Below are positions 34,291 through 43,215 of a stretch of DNA of 43,215 nucleotides, one piece after another. Each line of letters begins with the position of its first letter. The first letter of the stretch is position 1. This stretch comes from an uncultured Brevibacterium sp. (GTDB lineage: Bacteria > Actinomycetota > Actinomycetes > Actinomycetales > Brevibacteriaceae). Both the position numbers and the translations under genes were made by a program. The DNA is taken from NCBI GenBank assembly GCA_943914815.1, contig CALUDL010000006.1, positions 1-43,215 on the forward strand, written 5' to 3'. The notes below the pieces were generated by a model. That model saw only the letters and a list, made by a program, of their open reading frames with translations, was not told where the DNA came from and did no database searches.

Positions 34291-36399
34291 ATTCGAATTC
34301 GCACCTTAGCCGCGGCTGTTACAGCCTGCGCTATCACTGGTAGCCCGGTCGTTGCACTGGCGCAGCCGGCACCAGAAAACCTCGACCTGAGCTTCCTTGC
34401 AACATCGGACGTACACGGTCACATTTACGACTTCGACTACTTCACCGACCAGCCGTACCCTGAAGACGATTCACTGGGCCTTACCCGCGTGAACTCGATC
34501 GTCAAGAAGGTTCGCGCTGACCGCGGAGAAGACAAAGTCTTCGTCTTCGACAACGGAGACAGTATTCAGGGAAGCCCCCTCACCAGCTACTACGCCAACC
34601 AGGAAAACATCCTGAAGACCGGCGAAGAGCACCCCATGGCTACCGCAAACAACATGATTGGCTACGACGCTCAGGTTGTTGGTAACCACGAATTTAACTA
34701 CGGACTCGAATTCCTGGAGCGTTACCAGGGACAGGTCGACTTCCCACTCGTGGGCGCGAACGTCATCGACGACGCCACCGGCGAACCCATGTTCGACCCG
34801 TACACCATCGTCGAACGTGAAATCGACGGAAAAACCGTCAAGGTTGGTGTCGTCGGTGTGACCCCTCCCGGCTCTGCAGTGTGGGACAAGCAGCACCTCG
34901 ACGGCAAAGCACACTTCGATGACATTGTGTCCTCTGCAAAGAAGTGGGCTCCCAAGGCGAAAGAAGCCGGTGCAGACGTCGTGGCCGCCCTCGCCCACTC
35001 CGGTAAGGACCCTGAGGGCTCCAGCTGGAACCCAGACAACAAGACCGACGACCTTGCCACCTCGGTCGCCCGCGAGGTTCCCGACATTGACATTGTGATC
35101 GCAGGGCACTCTCACCAGGATGAGCCTGAAGAGTACGTCGAACAGGTAGACGGCAGTCAGGCGCTGGTGACACAGCCTAAGTTCTGGGCGCGTTCCGTCT
35201 CCGAGGTGGACCTTTCCCTGGTGCCAAACGATAAGGGTGGTTTCGAGGTTGACTGGTCGGAAGACAACAAGCCTAAGGTCACCCCGCACTATTCGGGAGA
35301 AGCGCCTGAGGACCAGGAACTCAAGGACGCGCTGAAGGTTCCGCACGAAAAGACCATTAAGCACGTGAACAAGGTGGTTGGTCAGGCAACTGAAACCATG
35401 AGTGCGAAGACCTCGCGTTACGAAGACACCGCGATTGTGGACTTCATTTCCTACGTGCAGGCTGAAACAGTTCGCGCTGCGCTCAAGGACAGCGAATACA
35501 AGGACCTGCCGGTCATTTCGCAGGCGTCACCGTTCAGCCGTACCGCTGAGTTCAAGAAGGGCGATGTCACGATCCGCGACGTTGCAGGCCTGTACGTGTA
35601 CGACAACACACTTTCGGGTGTCAAGATCAACGGTAAGCAGCTGCGTGAGTACCTCGAGTGGTCGGCTCGCTACTTTAAGCAGGTCGACGAAGGTGCTGAG
35701 TTCAACCCTGAAGAAGTCACCAATGCACCGGACAAGGAACGCGGACGTGACATCCCGGACTACTCGTATGACGCTGTTACCGGTGTGAAGTACGACATCA
35801 ATATCTCCAAGCCGGTTGGAGAGCGCATCGAGAACCTGCGTTTGGAAGATGGCTCTGAGCTCAAGGACTCCGACGAGTTCGTCATGGCGATCAACAACTA
35901 CCGTGCGTCTGGTGGTTCGGGTTACCCGGTAAGTGACCTGCCCGAGGTGTACAACGACCAGATTGCGATCCGCGAAGCGATCGTTGACTGGACGGTGGAG
36001 AACAAGGTTATCGACCCCAAGGACTTCTTCGTCGAAAGCTGGTGGCTGACGTCTTCGACCCGTCCGGTCGAAGAAGCTCCTGGTGAAGAAGAGCCGGGTG
36101 ACGAGGCTCCAGGTGAAGAAGAACCGGGTGACGAGGCTCCGGGCGAAGATCCAACTGAAGACGCGCCAACGGAAAAGCCTTCCGAGGACGCGCCTTCCCA
36201 GAAGCCGGGCGATGACTCTGACGGTTCGGACGACTCTGATGGTTCGGACAGCTCGGACGGTTCGGAGACCGAAGCCGGCAAGGATTCCTCGAACCCGCTG
36301 CCTCGCACAGGTGCGCAGATCGGTGTTGCTTTGGGCGTAGGCGTTGCCCTCCTTGCAGCAGGTGCCGTGATCTCGGTAGCTACTCGTCGCAAGAACTAA
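34291..36399 (+). CDS. Cell-wall-anchored 5'-nucleotidase/UDP-sugar hydrolase
   Basis: Reading from the ATT at 34291: residues 1-24 a signal peptide (IRTLAAAVTACAITGSP..VVALA, cut before Gln25), about 31-300 metallophosphatase domain with D-V-H (Asp40, His42), NGDS, GNHE (131-134), AHSG and GHSHQDE metal ligands, about 320-520 the 5_nucleotid_C substrate-binding domain, then a Pro/Glu/Asp- and Ser/Asp/Gly-rich wall-spanning tail. LPRTG at 670-674, a hydrophobic stretch and RRKN form a sortase signal. It releases phosphate and nucleosides outside the cell. There is no in-frame ATG, GTG or TTG between the stop at 34279 and 34489; a start at 34489 would remove the signal peptide and the D-x-H ligands. 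So either ATT is the start or a base is missing near 34300. Confidence 0.85.
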   Translation: MRIRTLAAAVTACAITGSPVVALAQPAPENLDLSFLATSDVHGHIYDFDYFTDQPYPEDDSLGLTRVNSIVKKVRADRGEDKVFVFDNGDSIQGSPLTSYYANQENILKTGEEHPMATANNMIGYDAQVVGNHEFNYGLEFLERYQGQVDFPLVGANVIDDATGEPMFDPYTIVEREIDGKTVKVGVVGVTPPGSAVWDKQHLDGKAHFDDIVSSAKKWAPKAKEAGADVVAALAHSGKDPEGSSWNPDNKTDDLATSVAREVPDIDIVIAGHSHQDEPEEYVEQVDGSQALVTQPKFWARSVSEVDLSLVPNDKGGFEVDWSEDNKPKVTPHYSGEAPEDQELKDALKVPHEKTIKHVNKVVGQATETMSAKTSRYEDTAIVDFISYVQAETVRAALKDSEYKDLPVISQASPFSRTAEFKKGDVTIRDVAGLYVYDNTLSGVKINGKQLREYLEWSARYFKQVDEGAEFNPEEVTNAPDKERGRDIPDYSYDAVTGVKYDINISKPVGERIENLRLEDGSELKDSDEFVMAINNYRASGGSGYPVSDLPEVYNDQIAIREAIVDWTVENKVIDPKDFFVESWWLTSSTRPVEEAPGEEEPGDEAPGEEEPGDEAPGEDPTEDAPTEKPSEDAPSQKPGDDSDGSDDSDGSDSSDGSETEAGKDSSNPLPRTGAQIGVALGVGVALLAAGAVISVATRRKN
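36076..36135 (+). repeat. 30-base tandem repeat in the nucleotidase tail
   Basis: Two near-identical 30-base units (36076-36105, 36106-36135) each encode A-P-G-E-E-E-P-G-D-E; a third, degenerate copy follows. Differences are silent. Tandem repeats in such tails can change copy number between strains and thereby the protein's reach through the wall. Confidence 0.85.
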
Positions 36400-36414
36400 G
36401 CAGTCAATACAACT

Positions 36415-36449
36415 CGAGGCGGGGCTGATCTGCGATCAGTCCCGCCTCG
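36415..36449. terminator. Bidirectional terminator between nucleotidase and kdpE
   Basis: Arms CGAGGCGGG-G-CTGATC (36415-36430) and GATCAG-T-CCCGCCTCG (36434-36449) form a 16-bp stem with a single G-T pair and a 3-base loop. It lies 16 bases after the nucleotidase stop and 26 bases before the kdpE stop. Confidence 0.75.
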
Positions 36450-36474
36450 GCGTTACTGCGTCCGGTAACCTCGG

Positions 36475-37158
36475 TCAGTCATCGCCTTGAACGAAGCGAT
36501 ACCCCATACCCGGTTCGGTAATAAAGTACTTGGGCGCCGCCGAATCGACTTCGAGTTTCTGCCTAATTTGTGACATGTACACGCGCGCGTAGTTGTTTTC
36601 GTTTTCATAGCCTTTACCCCATACGTTTGCCAGCAGTTCTTCCCGGCGGACCAAACGATTAGGGTGGCGTGCTAGGTAGCCGACGATCTTCCACTCGTGT
36701 GGGGTCAGACTCACCTGTTCTCCTGACACCGTCACGATGTTGCGGGCTAGGTCAATCGACAACCTGCCGTCGGAAGTGACGATGACCGGCTCAGCCGTTT
36801 CTTGCGGAACACGACGCAGGTTCGCTCGCAAACGCGCCAAAAGCTCCCCTAGTGCAAACGGTTTGGTCACATAGTCGTCAGCACCGCGATCTAAGGCTTC
36901 GATTTTTGACTGCGTTTCATGCCGCGCGGTCACCACAATAATGGGAACCTGTGACCAACCTCGGATTCCGTCAATGACGTCTAAACCGCTCATGTTCGGA
37001 AGTCCAAGGTCAAGCAAAACAGCTTCAACAGGATGGTCCGAAGCCATAGTGAGCGCCTGTTCCCCCGTACTTGCAGTGAGAACTTTATAGCCACGTGCAA
37101 TGAGGTTCACCGCCATTGCACGGGACAGGGTCGGATCGTCCTCAACAATGAGAATCAC
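36475..37158 (-). CDS. kdpE: KdpE response regulator
   Basis: A 227-residue OmpR-type regulator. The receiver has acidic Asp7-Asp8, phospho-acceptor Asp50 (LLDLGLPN) and the T/K pair (VVTARHE, VTKPF). The winged-helix DNA-binding domain spans about 130-225 (SLTPHEWKIVGYLARHP, RVYMSQIRQKL). Activates the kdp operon at low K+ or high osmolarity. Its GTG start overlaps the kdpD stop (GTGA). Confidence 0.95.
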   Translation of the reverse strand: MILIVEDDPTLSRAMAVNLIARGYKVLTASTGEQALTMASDHPVEAVLLDLGLPNMSGLDVIDGIRGWSQVPIIVVTARHETQSKIEALDRGADDYVTKPFALGELLARLRANLRRVPQETAEPVIVTSDGRLSIDLARNIVTVSGEQVSLTPHEWKIVGYLARHPNRLVRREELLANVWGKGYENENNYARVYMSQIRQKLEVDSAAPKYFITEPGMGYRFVQGDD

Positions 37159-39710
37159 GGCGTACTCCTTGTCTTCATGTGATCTGATACGAACGGTGTG
37201 TGGGTGGCTTTTCCAATGGGCAGAGTCAGAACCATCGTGAGTCCACCTCCAGGGGTGTCATCGGCGACAAGTTCGCCACCGATGCCTTCAGCTAGACCCT
37301 TTGCCACTGCCGCGCCAAGTCCCAGGCCCCGCGAGTTGGTGGTGTCGCCCAAACGGGTGAAGGGTGTGAAGAGCTGTTGTTTTGCTTCATCGCTCAGCCC
37401 TGGGCCAAAGTCAATGACACGAATTGCTACTCGGTCTCCCTCTCGCGCCGCATCGATCTTCACTCCGTTTCCTGTATGTTTAGCGGCGTTCGACAACAGG
37501 TTTTCCAGAATGCGCTCAACCAAACTTGCGTCGGTTTTGACCAGCGGCAGGTCGTGGGGAACCGCAATTTCGAGCGTGTCAGGTTTCAACGTTGGGTCCA
37601 TGTGATCGACTGTGCGCGCCACCAGTTCGTTGGGTCCAATAACGGATTCGTTGATATTGAGCGTGTTCGTTTGCACACGTGACATATCCAAAAGGTCAGC
37701 CACGATCCGGTCGAGCCGATCAGAAGAAGTCTCAATCGAACGCAACAGCTCAGCTTGCAGATTTTTTGGCAGGTCTACATCATCGAGAAGTAGACCGGAA
37801 ACGGAGGTCTTGATTGTTGCCAGAGGCGTCCGCAAATCGTGTGAAACAGCGCTGAGTAATGCAGTACGAATCGCGTTCGCAGCTTCCAACTGGCGTGCTT
37901 GCAGGCGCGCTTCCGTCAGTTGTGTCTGCGTCATGAGACCAACAAGACGCCCCGTGTACGCATCCAATACTCTTTGTTCATTTGCATTGAGCGGGCGCCC
38001 TGCAAGCAGAAGTACGTGGTGGTCATCAAGAGTAAACGACTCATCAGCTTCATTGGCTGATTTCAGCTCTTTTCCCGAGCGGTATTCCGTTACCAAGTTC
38101 TTGTTGTCATCAAAGTAGCCAAGGGTGACGCTGTCTTGGCCAAACGCTTGAGAGATCTTGTCCAGAATCGCCTGGATATCAACACCTTCGCGAATCACTG
38201 ATCCCGCCAGCTCGGTCATCAACTGTGCGTTAGCACGAGCCATTCGTGCTTCGTGCGTCCTCCGAGCCGCCCCGTCAACCACACGCGCTACAAGTGTCGC
38301 AACCACAATGAACACGAACAACAAGAAGATGTTTTCAGGTTCAGCGATCGACATGGTGTGTAAAGGTTCGGTGAAGAACCAGTTGAGTAATCCGGTACCC
38401 ACAACAGCGGATGCGAGCGCCGGCCACAGTCCCCCGACAAGGGCAACGACCACAACCACCAGGACATAGGCCATGCTCAAGGTGGAAAACGCGACCACTT
38501 CATGAGCCTCTGAAATTCCCACCGCTGTAATGCCGGCGATACACACACCGGCCAAAACCCATGCGCTGACCGTGCGTGCTACGGACATGTTTCGCCGAGG
38601 TCGTCGTTGGGGTGGTTGTGGTTCGCTGGTCCCGTGGTTCGTCACGATATGGACGTCGATGTCTCCCGCACCGTCGATAATGCGTGAGCTCGTTGGTTGT
38701 GAAAGTAGTTTCTTGTACCACGGCGTTCGGGATGATCCGATTACCAACTGTGTGGCATTGATGGTGTTCGCAAACTCTAAAAGAGTTTCCGCGTAGTCTT
38801 CACCTGACAAAGTGTGCCACATGCCCCCAAGCGATTCCGTCAACGTTCTCGCCTGTTGAATCTCTGTATCAGTCATGAGTGGCGCACCGTCTGTGGGAAC
38901 GATGTGAACAACCACGAGTTCACGCCCGGCCATCCGGCCCACGATTCGCATACCTCGGCGAATCAAGGTGGGTACGTGTGGTCCTCCAGCAACCGCGACT
39001 AGGATGCGTTCGCGGGCGGGCCAGGTGGAGTGGATACCTTCTTCATTGCGGTATTTCGCTAGGCCTTCATCGACCTGGTCGGCGAGCCACAACAGCGCGA
39101 GTTCACGAAGCGCGGTGAGGTTCCCTTTGCGGAAGAACCGTGAAAGGGCCGCATCAGCAGCAGCTGGCTTGTATATCTGGCCACGGCGCAGACGGATGCG
39201 AAGAGCATCCGGACTTAAGTCGATGAGTTCAATGTCGTCAGCATCGCGCAAAACAGCGTCAGGAATGGTTTCGTTCTGGACATGTCCCGTAATGTCGGCG
39301 ACAACGTCGTTAAGCGATTCCACGTGCTGGATGTTTACCGTCGAAATCACGTCGATTCCGGCGTTGAGAATCGTTTCCACGTCCTGCCAACGCTTGCATG
39401 AGCTTTCCGCTCCCACGATCGTGTGTGCAAGCTCATCGACGAGCACTACTTCCGGGCGCCGTTCCAGGATCGCGTCAACGTCGAGTTCGTCATACTCAGA
39501 TCCTCGATAGAGAACCTTCTTAGTTGGAACAAGTTCCAAGCCTTCAACCTTGGCGGCTGTCCCAGCGCGACCGTGCGTATGCACAACGCCAACAACCACG
39601 TCGGTTCCAGATTTCGACAGGGAGTGGGCTTCTTCTAACATTGCGTAGGTTTTGCCCACTCCCGGAGCGGCACCCAAAAAAACCTTGAGTGACCCGCGAC
39701 GTCCGTTCAT
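37155..39710 (-). CDS. kdpD: KdpD sensor histidine kinase
   Basis: An 851-residue KdpD. Residues about 8-215 form the KdpD N-terminal domain with Walker A motif GAAPGVGKT (13-21) and the DELAHT Walker B-like element; 230-360 is a universal-stress (Usp) domain; four closely packed membrane helices follow at about 385-490; then a GAF-like segment, HisKA with His624 (SAVSHDLRTPL), and HATPase_c with GLGLGAAVAKGLAEG. It senses K+ and turgor and phosphorylates KdpE. The ATG is one base behind the kdpC stop. Confidence 0.95.
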   Translation of the reverse strand: MNGRRGSLKVFLGAAPGVGKTYAMLEEAHSLSKSGTDVVVGVVHTHGRAGTAAKVEGLELVPTKKVLYRGSEYDELDVDAILERRPEVVLVDELAHTIVGAESSCKRWQDVETILNAGIDVISTVNIQHVESLNDVVADITGHVQNETIPDAVLRDADDIELIDLSPDALRIRLRRGQIYKPAAADAALSRFFRKGNLTALRELALLWLADQVDEGLAKYRNEEGIHSTWPARERILVAVAGGPHVPTLIRRGMRIVGRMAGRELVVVHIVPTDGAPLMTDTEIQQARTLTESLGGMWHTLSGEDYAETLLEFANTINATQLVIGSSRTPWYKKLLSQPTSSRIIDGAGDIDVHIVTNHGTSEPQPPQRRPRRNMSVARTVSAWVLAGVCIAGITAVGISEAHEVVAFSTLSMAYVLVVVVVALVGGLWPALASAVVGTGLLNWFFTEPLHTMSIAEPENIFLLFVFIVVATLVARVVDGAARRTHEARMARANAQLMTELAGSVIREGVDIQAILDKISQAFGQDSVTLGYFDDNKNLVTEYRSGKELKSANEADESFTLDDHHVLLLAGRPLNANEQRVLDAYTGRLVGLMTQTQLTEARLQARQLEAANAIRTALLSAVSHDLRTPLATIKTSVSGLLLDDVDLPKNLQAELLRSIETSSDRLDRIVADLLDMSRVQTNTLNINESVIGPNELVARTVDHMDPTLKPDTLEIAVPHDLPLVKTDASLVERILENLLSNAAKHTGNGVKIDAAREGDRVAIRVIDFGPGLSDEAKQQLFTPFTRLGDTTNSRGLGLGAAVAKGLAEGIGGELVADDTPGGGLTMVLTLPIGKATHTPFVSDHMKTRSTP

Positions 39711-39711
39711 T

Positions 39712-40299
39712 TCAGCCCTTTGCCTTAACCACGTCCAGGTTGAGGGTGTTGACGTTCACTCGCGGGCTGCCAATGAATCCGAGGATCGACCCGTATGAGT
39801 TTTTCTCAACGAGTTCTTCGACTTTTTCGACCGATAGTCCCGAGTTTTTCGCAACACGTTCAATCTGAATGTGAGCATACTCGTTGCTGATATGTGGATC
39901 TAGACCTGAGCTACTCGCTGTTACGGCATCGGCAGGAATCTCGGCCGGATCGACATTGTTTTCCTCAGCAATAGACTTCTTGGCGTCTTCGATAGTTTTT
40001 TGCAACTCATCGCCTACTGGGCTGAGGTTGGAGCCACCGGAGGACATTCCGTCGTAGTCACCGGCCGAAAGACGCGGGTGAAACAGACTTGGGTCATCCG
40101 AAGTGTCTTGTCCAATGAGTTTTGACCCAACGGTCTGGCCGTTGTACTCCAAAAAAGAACCGTCCGCACCGTTGGTGTTAAGTCGTCCTACGAGCCACGT
40201 CACACAGGGGTAAATGAGCCCCAGAATGACCAGCAAGACCAATAATGTGCGAGTTGCTTGAACGGTAGCCGAAACTACCCCTGCGGTTTTCTGTGCCAT
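39712..40299 (-). CDS. kdpC: K+-transporting ATPase subunit C
   Basis: A 195-residue KdpC: one N-terminal transmembrane helix (about residues 17-36, LLVLLVILGLIYPCVTWLVG), then the extracytoplasmic domain with the typical LIGQDTSDDPSLFHPRLSAGDYDG, DAVTASSSGLDPHIS and NVNTLNLDV. It stabilises the KdpFABC complex. It begins ten bases after kdpB. Confidence 0.96.
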   Translation of the reverse strand: MAQKTAGVVSATVQATRTLLVLLVILGLIYPCVTWLVGRLNTNGADGSFLEYNGQTVGSKLIGQDTSDDPSLFHPRLSAGDYDGMSSGGSNLSPVGDELQKTIEDAKKSIAEENNVDPAEIPADAVTASSSGLDPHISNEYAHIQIERVAKNSGLSVEKVEELVEKNSYGSILGFIGSPRVNVNTLNLDVVKAKG

Positions 40300-40309
40300 G
40301 AGACTTTCC

Positions 40310-42385
40310 TTAGAAACCAGGTAGAAGCGAAACGATCATGTCGATGATCTTGATACCGATAAAGGGAACGACGAACCCGCCCAGTCCGTACACAACAAGG
40401 TTGCGGCGTAATAGCTGGTGCGATGTTCCAGGAGTGTACTTCACTCCGCGGAGCGCTAGAGGAATCAACAACACAATGATGATCGCGTTGAAGATCACCG
40501 CAGATGTGATTGCTGACTCTGGCGAGGACAGGCGCATGATGTTCAGAACATCGAGGCCGGGGAACGCCACCACAAACATAGCCGGCACGATCGCAAAGTA
40601 TTTTGCAATGTCGTTCGCGATCGAGAACGTCGTAAGGGCACCGCGGGTGATCAAGAGCTGTTTACCGATCTCCACGATCTCAATGAGCTTGGTAGGGTCG
40701 GAGTCCAGATCAACCATGTTTCCGGCTTCTTTCGCGGCCTGAGTACCGGTATTCATGGCTACACCCACGTCAGCTTGAGCCAGTGCGGGAGCGTCATTCG
40801 TTCCGTCACCGGTCATCGCCACCATGTTTCCGCCTTTTTGTTCGCGACGGATCAGTGCCAGCTTGTCTTCTGGTTTAGCTTGAGCCAGAAAGTCGTCGAC
40901 GCCAGCTTCACGCGCAATTGCGCGAGCTGTCAGTTCGTTGTCACCTGTGATCATCACTGTGCGGATACCCATCGACCGCAAGGTTTTAAAGCGTTCGACC
41001 ATACCCTCTTTGATGATGTCTTTCAGATGAATGGTCCCCAGGACTTGGCGTTTCCCGTTTTCTTCTTCTGCTACGACGAGTGCTGTACCACCGTCGTTCG
41101 AGATGCGGTCAATCGCTTGCTTGACATCGTCACCAACCTTCACGCCAGACTGCTCGACCCACTTGACCATTTCAGTAGCAGCACCCTTGACGACTTGGTG
41201 ATTTTCCGACAGTTTGACACCACTCATTCGAGTTTCTGCGCTGAACGGAATGAACTCCGCTTGTGCAAAATCAGCTTCCGGAACTTCTCCTAACCCAAGA
41301 CCGTCCTGGGCCAGTACCACGATCGAACGCCCTTCGGGAGTTTCGTCGGCAAGTGAAGACAGTTGCGCTTTGCGAGCCAACTCGATTTCCGAGATTCCTT
41401 CAGCCGCAACAAAGGCCGTGGCTTTGCGGTTACCAACCGTGATAGTTCCAGTTTTATCCAGCAACAGCGTTGTCACGTCACCGGCAGCTTCCACTGCCTT
41501 TCCCGAGGTGGCAAGGACGTTGCGTTTAATCAACCGGTCCATACCGGCAATCCCAATCGCAGACAAAAGAGCACCAATCGTCGTGGGGATCAAACACACC
41601 AGCAATGCAATGAGCACGGTGATTGGTTGCTGAGCGTTCGAGTAGTTGGCCATCGGAACCAAGGTGAGAACAACCAGGACGAAAATCAGCGTCAGCACGG
41701 ACAAGAATGCACTGAGAGCAAGTTCATTTGGTGTCTTCTGACGGCTTGCACCTTCTACCAGACCAATCATGCGGTCGATGAACGTGTTTCCGGGTTCCGA
41801 GGTGATTCTCACCTCGATGGTGTCGGACAGTACGCGTGTACCTCCTGTCACGGCTGAGCGGTCACCGCCGGATTCGCGAATCACGGGCGCCGATTCACCT
41901 GTGACAGCCGATTCGTCGACGGTTGCTGCCCCTGCGATCACATCGCCGTCACCGGGGATTGTTTCACCCGCAGACACAATGACAACGTCGCCGGGTCGCA
42001 AGGACGAAGACGGAACTTCTTCCACTTCTCCATTGGTGCGTCGCACACGCCCTGTCGACGCTGTCTGGGTCTTTCGAAGCGCGTCAGCTTGAGCTTTACC
42101 GCGCCCCTCGGCAACCGCCTCGGCCAGGTTGGCGAATACCACGGTCAGGAACAGCCAGATCGCCAACGTAAACGTGAACAGGCTGGGGTGGATGAACCCG
42201 AGGACCAGAGTGATGGCAGCACCAACCTCCACGATGAACATCACGGGGGTCCGAACCATGGTCGCGGGGTTAAGTTTGCGGAGCGCCTGGGGCAAGGATG
42301 CGAGAATCAGCTTTCCACTGATTCCAGACTGTGCCGAGGTGGCATTCCGGGTTTCAGTTTCAGTTTCCTGAATCTGAGTGGTCAT
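40310..42385 (-). CDS. kdpB: K+-transporting P-type ATPase, subunit B
   Basis: A 691-residue KdpB catalytic subunit. Phosphorylated aspartate Asp310 is in DKTGT, the TGES dephosphorylation motif is in VTGESAPV, and [15 protein letters not shown] is the hinge motif. It has the seven-helix layout of the family and drives K+ uptake through KdpA. Its ATG overlaps the kdpA stop as ATGA. Confidence 0.97.
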   Translation of the reverse strand: MTTQIQETETETRNATSAQSGISGKLILASLPQALRKLNPATMVRTPVMFIVEVGAAITLVLGFIHPSLFTFTLAIWLFLTVVFANLAEAVAEGRGKAQADALRKTQTASTGRVRRTNGEVEEVPSSSLRPGDVVIVSAGETIPGDGDVIAGAATVDESAVTGESAPVIRESGGDRSAVTGGTRVLSDTIEVRITSEPGNTFIDRMIGLVEGASRQKTPNELALSAFLSVLTLIFVLVVLTLVPMANYSNAQQPITVLIALLVCLIPTTIGALLSAIGIAGMDRLIKRNVLATSGKAVEAAGDVTTLLLDKTGTITVGNRKATAFVAAEGISEIELARKAQLSSLADETPEGRSIVVLAQDGLGLGEVPEADFAQAEFIPFSAETRMSGVKLSENHQVVKGAATEMVKWVEQSGVKVGDDVKQAIDRISNDGGTALVVAEEENGKRQVLGTIHLKDIIKEGMVERFKTLRSMGIRTVMITGDNELTARAIAREAGVDDFLAQAKPEDKLALIRREQKGGNMVAMTGDGTNDAPALAQADVGVAMNTGTQAAKEAGNMVDLDSDPTKLIEIVEIGKQLLITRGALTTFSIANDIAKYFAIVPAMFVVAFPGLDVLNIMRLSSPESAITSAVIFNAIIIVLLIPLALRGVKYTPGTSHQLLRRNLVVYGLGGFVVPFIGIKIIDMIVSLLPGF

Positions 42386-43215
42386 GACATGAACCTTTCA
42401 GCAAGAGGTCCGAGAGCAAGAGTCGGAAGGAAGGACAGGCCGGTGATGAGAAGAGCAGTACCGGCCATGACAACCGAGAAAAGAGGTGTGTCTGTGGGAA
42501 GCGTTCCCTTGGTTTTTGCCACTGGGGCTTGGACAGACAGGCGCCCAGCAAGACAGAGCACCAGCGCAATTGGGACGAAGCGGCCTAACAGCATTGCGAA
42601 ACCAAGTGACACGTTGAGGAACGGGGTATTCGCGTTGAAACCAGCGAAGGCTGATCCGTTGTTGTTACCTGCCGACGTATACGCGTAGAGAACTTCGCTC
42701 AAGCCGTGTGGCCCAAAGTTGGCCAGTGAGTCACGGGTTGATGGAAGCGCGATTGCCAGACCGGTTCCCAGCAGAACAACAACAGGTACGACGAGTGCGT
42801 ACATGCTGATGAGCTTGACTTCGGTAGGGCCGATACGCTTGCCCATGTATTCGGGGCTACGACCAACCATGAGTCCGCTGATGAAGACTCCGATGATTGC
42901 TACAACAAGCATTCCGTACAGGCCTGATCCCACACCACCAGGGGAAATTTCACCCAAGAGCATGTTGAAGGTCAAAAGACCACCGGAGAGCGGTTCGTAT
43001 GACGAGTGCATAGAGTCTACTGCGCCGGTTGACGTCAGCGTGGTGGCTGTAGCAAAAAGCGTCGATCCAAGAACGCCAAAACGGGTTTCTTTTCCTTCCA
43101 TTGCAGCCAGGTTGCTGTTTGCAAAGCTCATCTGAAGGGCAGTGAGGCTTACCAGCGAACCGATCGCCAGAATGGCCATTGCACCGAGGACCGTATAACC
43201 CTGACGCTTGTCACC
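42382..43215 (-). CDS. kdpA: K+-transporting ATPase subunit A, C-terminal part
   Basis: The last 277 codons of KdpA (whole protein about 550 residues); the 5' end lies beyond base 43215. The frame stays open to the edge, beginning G-D-K-R-Q-G-Y-T. Two of the four selectivity-filter loops are visible: TSTGAVDS and [10 protein letters not shown]. An ATG at 43179 is internal, not a start. The small kdpF and the operon's promoter would lie further upstream, outside the window. Confidence 0.95.
   Translation of the reverse strand, partial: GDKRQGYTVLGAMAILAIGSLVSLTALQMSFANSNLAAMEGKETRFGVLGSTLFATATTLTSTGAVDSMHSSYEPLSGGLLTFNMLLGEISPGGVGSGLYGMLVVAIIGVFISGLMVGRSPEYMGKRIGPTEVKLISMYALVVPVVVLLGTGLAIALPSTRDSLANFGPHGLSEVLYAYTSAGNNNGSAFAGFNANTPFLNVSLGFAMLLGRFVPIALVLCLAGRLSVQAPVAKTKGTLPTDTPLFSVVMAGTALLITGLSFLPTLALGPLAERFMS

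Noticed and set aside
34471..35364. Long open frame on the minus strand inside the nucleotidase gene
   Set aside because: Antisense to a conserved metallophosphatase domain; composition is that of a shadow frame and there is no start signal.
36076..36290. CRISPR-like or mobile repeat region
   Set aside because: The repeats are in frame, encode a Pro/Glu and Ser/Asp wall-spanning tail of a sortase substrate, and have no spacers.

Overview
The window reads as a chromosomal segment of a moderately GC-rich actinobacterium, most likely in the order Micrococcales. The markers are a WXG100 protein, the pspA-pspAA-htpX-pspAB cluster, a stand-alone CIRCE-controlled groEL of the GroEL2 type, a DUF3263/LytR_C pair, a mycothiol-dependent formaldehyde dehydrogenase and many apparently leaderless starts. 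No genus is named because nothing in the sequence settles it. Genes are dense: there is no gene-free stretch above 300 bases (the longest is 7054-7333). I see no insertion sequence, prophage, CRISPR array or rRNA.

Layout. 28-3083 (+): a WXG100 protein, then an envelope-stress operon of PspA, its two named but little-studied associates PspAA and PspAB, and the membrane protease HtpX. 3080-8209 (-): a YbcJ-like S4 protein and an anchored Gly/Asp/Phe-tailed protein, a TSUP permease, GroEL with its CIRCE operator, a cold-shock protein, and the LytR_C/DUF3263 pair. 8370-15851: aldehyde dehydrogenase (-), uracil-DNA glycosylase (+), a ThrE-type exporter preceded by a short coupled leader ORF (-), an SGNH hydrolase (+), an NCS2 purine permease and an SPFH protein (-). 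16044-18935 (-): tRNA-Thr(UGU), a membrane-anchored DsbA-like thiol oxidoreductase, and a PknB-type Ser/Thr kinase with a multi-pass C-terminus.

18997-24227: a single-chain OtsA-OtsB trehalose enzyme (+), two translationally coupled LacI-family regulators (-) and a divergent SDR dehydrogenase (+), probably their target. 24285-26659 (-): rlmB and cysS. 26819-34143 (+): an NSS transporter with its 35-residue MetS subunit, mycothiol-dependent formaldehyde detoxification (mscR plus an MBL hydrolase), an NhaC-type antiporter, a sucrase/ferredoxin-like protein and a baeRF-family protein. 34291-36399 (+): an LPXTG-anchored 5'-nucleotidase whose signal peptide has no ordinary start codon and whose upstream region carries 11-bp direct repeats resembling a PHO box. 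36475-43215 (-): kdpABCDE for high-affinity K+ uptake, with kdpA cut by the window edge.

Most genes are recognisable housekeeping, stress or transport functions. The least ordinary signals are the Psp cluster with two uncharacterised partners, the leader ORF of thrE, a set of six leaderless promoters with the same geometry, the anomalous nucleotidase start and its repeats, and very long perfect hairpins behind groEL and metS. No computation or database search was run; family calls rest on motif recognition.
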